64,000 nucleotides of DNA, from assembly GCA_050951725.1 (NCBI GenBank), contig JBMNJO010000019.1, forward strand, positions 124,001 through 188,000, written 5' to 3'. How positions within the stretch are numbered: the first letter of the stretch is position 1; each line of letters starts with the position of its first letter. Source of the stretch: DTU052 sp050951725 (GTDB lineage: Bacteria > Bacillota > Syntrophomonadia > Syntrophomonadales > DTU052). A model generated the notes under the pieces. It was not told where the DNA came from and searched no databases. It was given only the letters and a program-made list of their open reading frames with translations. Shown here one piece after another: positions 62,215-64,000 of the stretch. The position numbers and the translations under genes were made by a program.

Positions 62215-63774
62215 TTACTGGATTACGTTGGGCTCGACCTGGTTCGGTCCCTCTCCGGGGTGGTGGAGTTTGCTTAGGGCCGGGCCCTCGATGATGTCCC
62301 CTTCATAGGTAAACCTGGAGCCATGGCAGGGGCAGTCCCAGGATCTTTCAGCCTCGTTCCAGGACAGCTCGCATCCCATATGGGTACAGGTGACATCAAC
62401 CAGGTGGAGCTTTCCTTTATCATCCCGGAAGGCACCAACCTTGTCGCCATCGGCGTAAATGACCCGGGCCTCTCCCGGAGGCAGGTCTTTCAGGTCCTCC
62501 GCCGGCTTAAGCTTACCAGTCACCAGGTGTTTGGCAACGTCAGCATTCGTCACCACAAAGTTGACTGCCGAAGCGACATTGAACCGCGAGGGGGTATAAA
62601 CGTCTTTCCAGGGACTGTCCCCCTGGGTTATCAAATCCCTGATAATCATGGCCGATGCTGTGCCATTGGTTATCCCCCACTTGCCAAAACCGGTAGCAAC
62701 GTACAGGTCAGGATGTCCGCTGGTAAGATTGCCCACGTAGGGGACCCCGTCCAGGGTGATGTAGTCCTGGGTGGACCAGCGGTACTTCACCTCCCGGACT
62801 TCATAGGTATCGTGAGCAAATTTCAGCAAGTTGTCGTAATGGGTGGCGGTATTCTTCGATTGGCCGGTTTTGTGATCCTCTCCGACCACCAGTATCAACT
62901 CTTCATCGCCCAACGGCTGTGAACGCAGCGAGCGGGCAGGGGTCTCAGCGGAGATAAACATGCCCTCCGGAAATTTCTCCGCTATGGTTATGCCGACCAC
63001 GTACGAACGACTGGGGTAGACCCGGGAAAAATACATGCCACCACCGTCGAAAAACGGGTAGTGGGAGGCGATAACCACCTTGGAGGCAATCACTTTCTTG
63101 CCCTGGTTGGTGATTACTGCGGCTGACTTTCCTTCTTCGATATTGATGGCCCTGGTTTGTTCAAAGATGCGGACCGAATCCGGCAGCACTTTAACCAGGG
63201 CCTTCAGATACTTGAGCGGGTGGAACTGGGCCTGACCGTCGAACCTTAATGCCGCTTTGATCCTGAAAGGCAAAGGCAGCTCATGAACAACCGAGGCTTT
63301 AATCCCCAGACTTGATGCAGCCTTCTCCTCATTTTCAATCTGCTTTACATACTTGTCCGACTGGGTGTAAACGTAGGCCGGGCGCCACGAAAGGTCACAG
63401 TCAATGCCTTTCTCAGCTGCCGTATCAGCGATGAACTGTATCGCCTTCTGATTGGCATCTGCATACTGGCGGGCCTTTTCCTCTCCCATCTGATTCCTTA
63501 GTTTGTCATAAATCAGGGCATGCTGTGAGCTTATTTTCGCGGTTGTGTGCCCCGTAGTACCCTGCAGAATACGGTCTGCTTCGATGATTACAACCTTCAA
63601 CCCCTCCCGGGCCAGGAGGTAGGCACAGGTTATGCCGACTATACCAGCACCGACAATGGCCACATCAGTGTTAATGTCCTCCGTCAGGCTGGGGTAACTG
63701 GTCTCCGGGGTTGACTCAATCCAGTAAGGACTCGGCGGATCCGTATAATTAAAGTTATTGGCTATGTTGATCAC
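62215..63774 (-). CDS. FAD-dependent oxidoreductase with C-terminal Rieske domain
   Basis: A 519-residue protein like Bacillus YhfW. The N-terminal DAO-type domain (about 35-400) has DVAIVGAGIVGITCAYLL (FAD dinucleotide fold), GTTGHTTAKIS and YVATGFGKWGITNG. The Rieske domain (about 425-515) has CTHMGC (about 465-470) and CPCHGSRF (about 483-490) that hold a 2Fe-2S cluster. Predicted to pass electrons from an amine or amino acid donor via FAD to the cluster; the substrate is unknown. The start is set at GTG 63774, though its ribosome site (GATGAGG) is too close; no better start exists nearby. Confidence 0.85.
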   Translation of the reverse strand: MINIANNFNYTDPPSPYWIESTPETSYPSLTEDINTDVAIVGAGIVGITCAYLLAREGLKVVIIEADRILQGTTGHTTAKISSQHALIYDKLRNQMGEEKARQYADANQKAIQFIADTAAEKGIDCDLSWRPAYVYTQSDKYVKQIENEEKAASSLGIKASVVHELPLPFRIKAALRFDGQAQFHPLKYLKALVKVLPDSVRIFEQTRAINIEEGKSAAVITNQGKKVIASKVVIASHYPFFDGGGMYFSRVYPSRSYVVGITIAEKFPEGMFISAETPARSLRSQPLGDEELILVVGEDHKTGQSKNTATHYDNLLKFAHDTYEVREVKYRWSTQDYITLDGVPYVGNLTSGHPDLYVATGFGKWGITNGTASAMIIRDLITQGDSPWKDVYTPSRFNVASAVNFVVTNADVAKHLVTGKLKPAEDLKDLPPGEARVIYADGDKVGAFRDDKGKLHLVDVTCTHMGCELSWNEAERSWDCPCHGSRFTYEGDIIEGPALSKLHHPGEGPNQVEPNVIQ

Positions 63775-63890
63775 CTCATCAAATAATTTTTCTGCCTTAA
63801 ACGCGGAAAAATTTGAGTCCCACGACTAAAGCAATACGTAAATCTGACTTGGTGATATTATGCCTAAAGTGAGGAGTATTAATTAAAGTC

Positions 63891-64000
63891 CTAAAGTCTG
63901 CTCATCCAGCCAGTCAATGCTTCGGTCAGCTGATTTTCACAGCCGGAATAGTAATGGGAAGCACCCTCAATTTCCACCAATTCACAGAGTTCGGGGCGTC
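63891..64000 (-). CDS. C-terminal end of an alpha/beta-hydrolase (partial)
   Basis: The last 36 codons of a minus-strand gene cut by the right edge. LVEIEGASHYYSG contains the His of the alpha/beta-hydrolase triad in its usual place near the C-terminus, followed by a terminal helix (QLTEALTGWMSRL). Stop TAG at 63891-63893. Confidence 0.6.
   Translation of the reverse strand, partial: RPELCELVEIEGASHYYSGCENQLTEALTGWMSRL

Noticed and set aside
1..64000. tRNA genes, rRNA genes, CRISPR arrays, intact insertion sequences, prophage
   Set aside because: Looked for typical T-loop, repeat-spacer and transposase patterns; none convincing. Only repeat and intron remnants were found.

Overview
The window reads as chromosome from an anaerobic, endospore-forming Gram-positive bacterium of the Clostridia, plausibly a Syntrophomonadaceae or Peptococcaceae relative (inference). 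The evidence is an H-type small acid-soluble spore protein gene, [FeFe]-hydrogenase maturation genes, T-box leaders, a glmS ribozyme, strong AGGAGG-type ribosome sites, and scattered acyl-CoA genes. No rRNA, tRNA, CRISPR array, prophage or intact transposase was seen. Both edges cut genes: a DUF169 gene on the left and an alpha/beta-hydrolase on the right.

Layout. 0-6.5 kb: two secreted proteins with copper-amine-oxidase-type stalk domains (one carrying a glucosaminidase domain), a metallo-hydrolase, an enoyl-CoA hydratase and sspH. 6.6-11 kb: a T-box leader with two antiterminator/terminator units ahead of a DAHP synthase and a short prephenate-dehydratase-like gene, then a second metallo-hydrolase, purC and trmO. 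11.3-16.4 kb: a long acyl-CoA dehydrogenase, remnants of a group II intron and small repeats, an Old-Yellow-Enzyme-type reductase, a C_GCAxxG_C_C protein and an unlisted 47-residue membrane protein. 16.5-21.4 kb (minus strand): TM1266-type regulator, hydE, hydG, hydF and a pyruvate-kinase-C-like protein behind a clear promoter and a leader-peptide/terminator attenuator. 21.4-24.9 kb: an HD-GYP protein and an unrecognised 664-residue protein.

25.2-37.6 kb is one large branched-chain amino acid cluster: ilvE, ilvD, ilvB, ilvN, ilvC, leuA, leuC, leuD, leuB, cimA. A good promoter and what looks like a damaged T-box lie in front. With citramalate synthase present and no threonine deaminase here, isoleucine is probably made from pyruvate plus acetyl-CoA. 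37.8-40 kb holds a PAS-only sensor and a flavin reductase. 40.2-44.8 kb is the cdaA-cdaR-glmM-glmS locus (c-di-AMP and cell-wall amino sugar synthesis), with an apparently intact glmS ribozyme in front of a GlmS that lacks its whole glutaminase half.

44.9-53.2 kb is one gene of 2760 codons, an NdvB-type cyclic beta-1,2-glucan synthase. 53.6-58.7 kb carries acyl/CoA genes (a CoA-transferase, a phosphotriesterase-family hydrolase, an AMP-forming acyl-CoA ligase). 58.8-64 kb has a membrane protein, a MNT nucleotidyltransferase with a truncated HepT-like partner, a two-gene ABC exporter and a Rieske-tailed FAD oxidoreductase. Three families of short palindromic repeats (GGGGAC-core REP doublets, GACACCATACTAAAT-ended MITE-like elements, and others) sit in intergenic gaps throughout.
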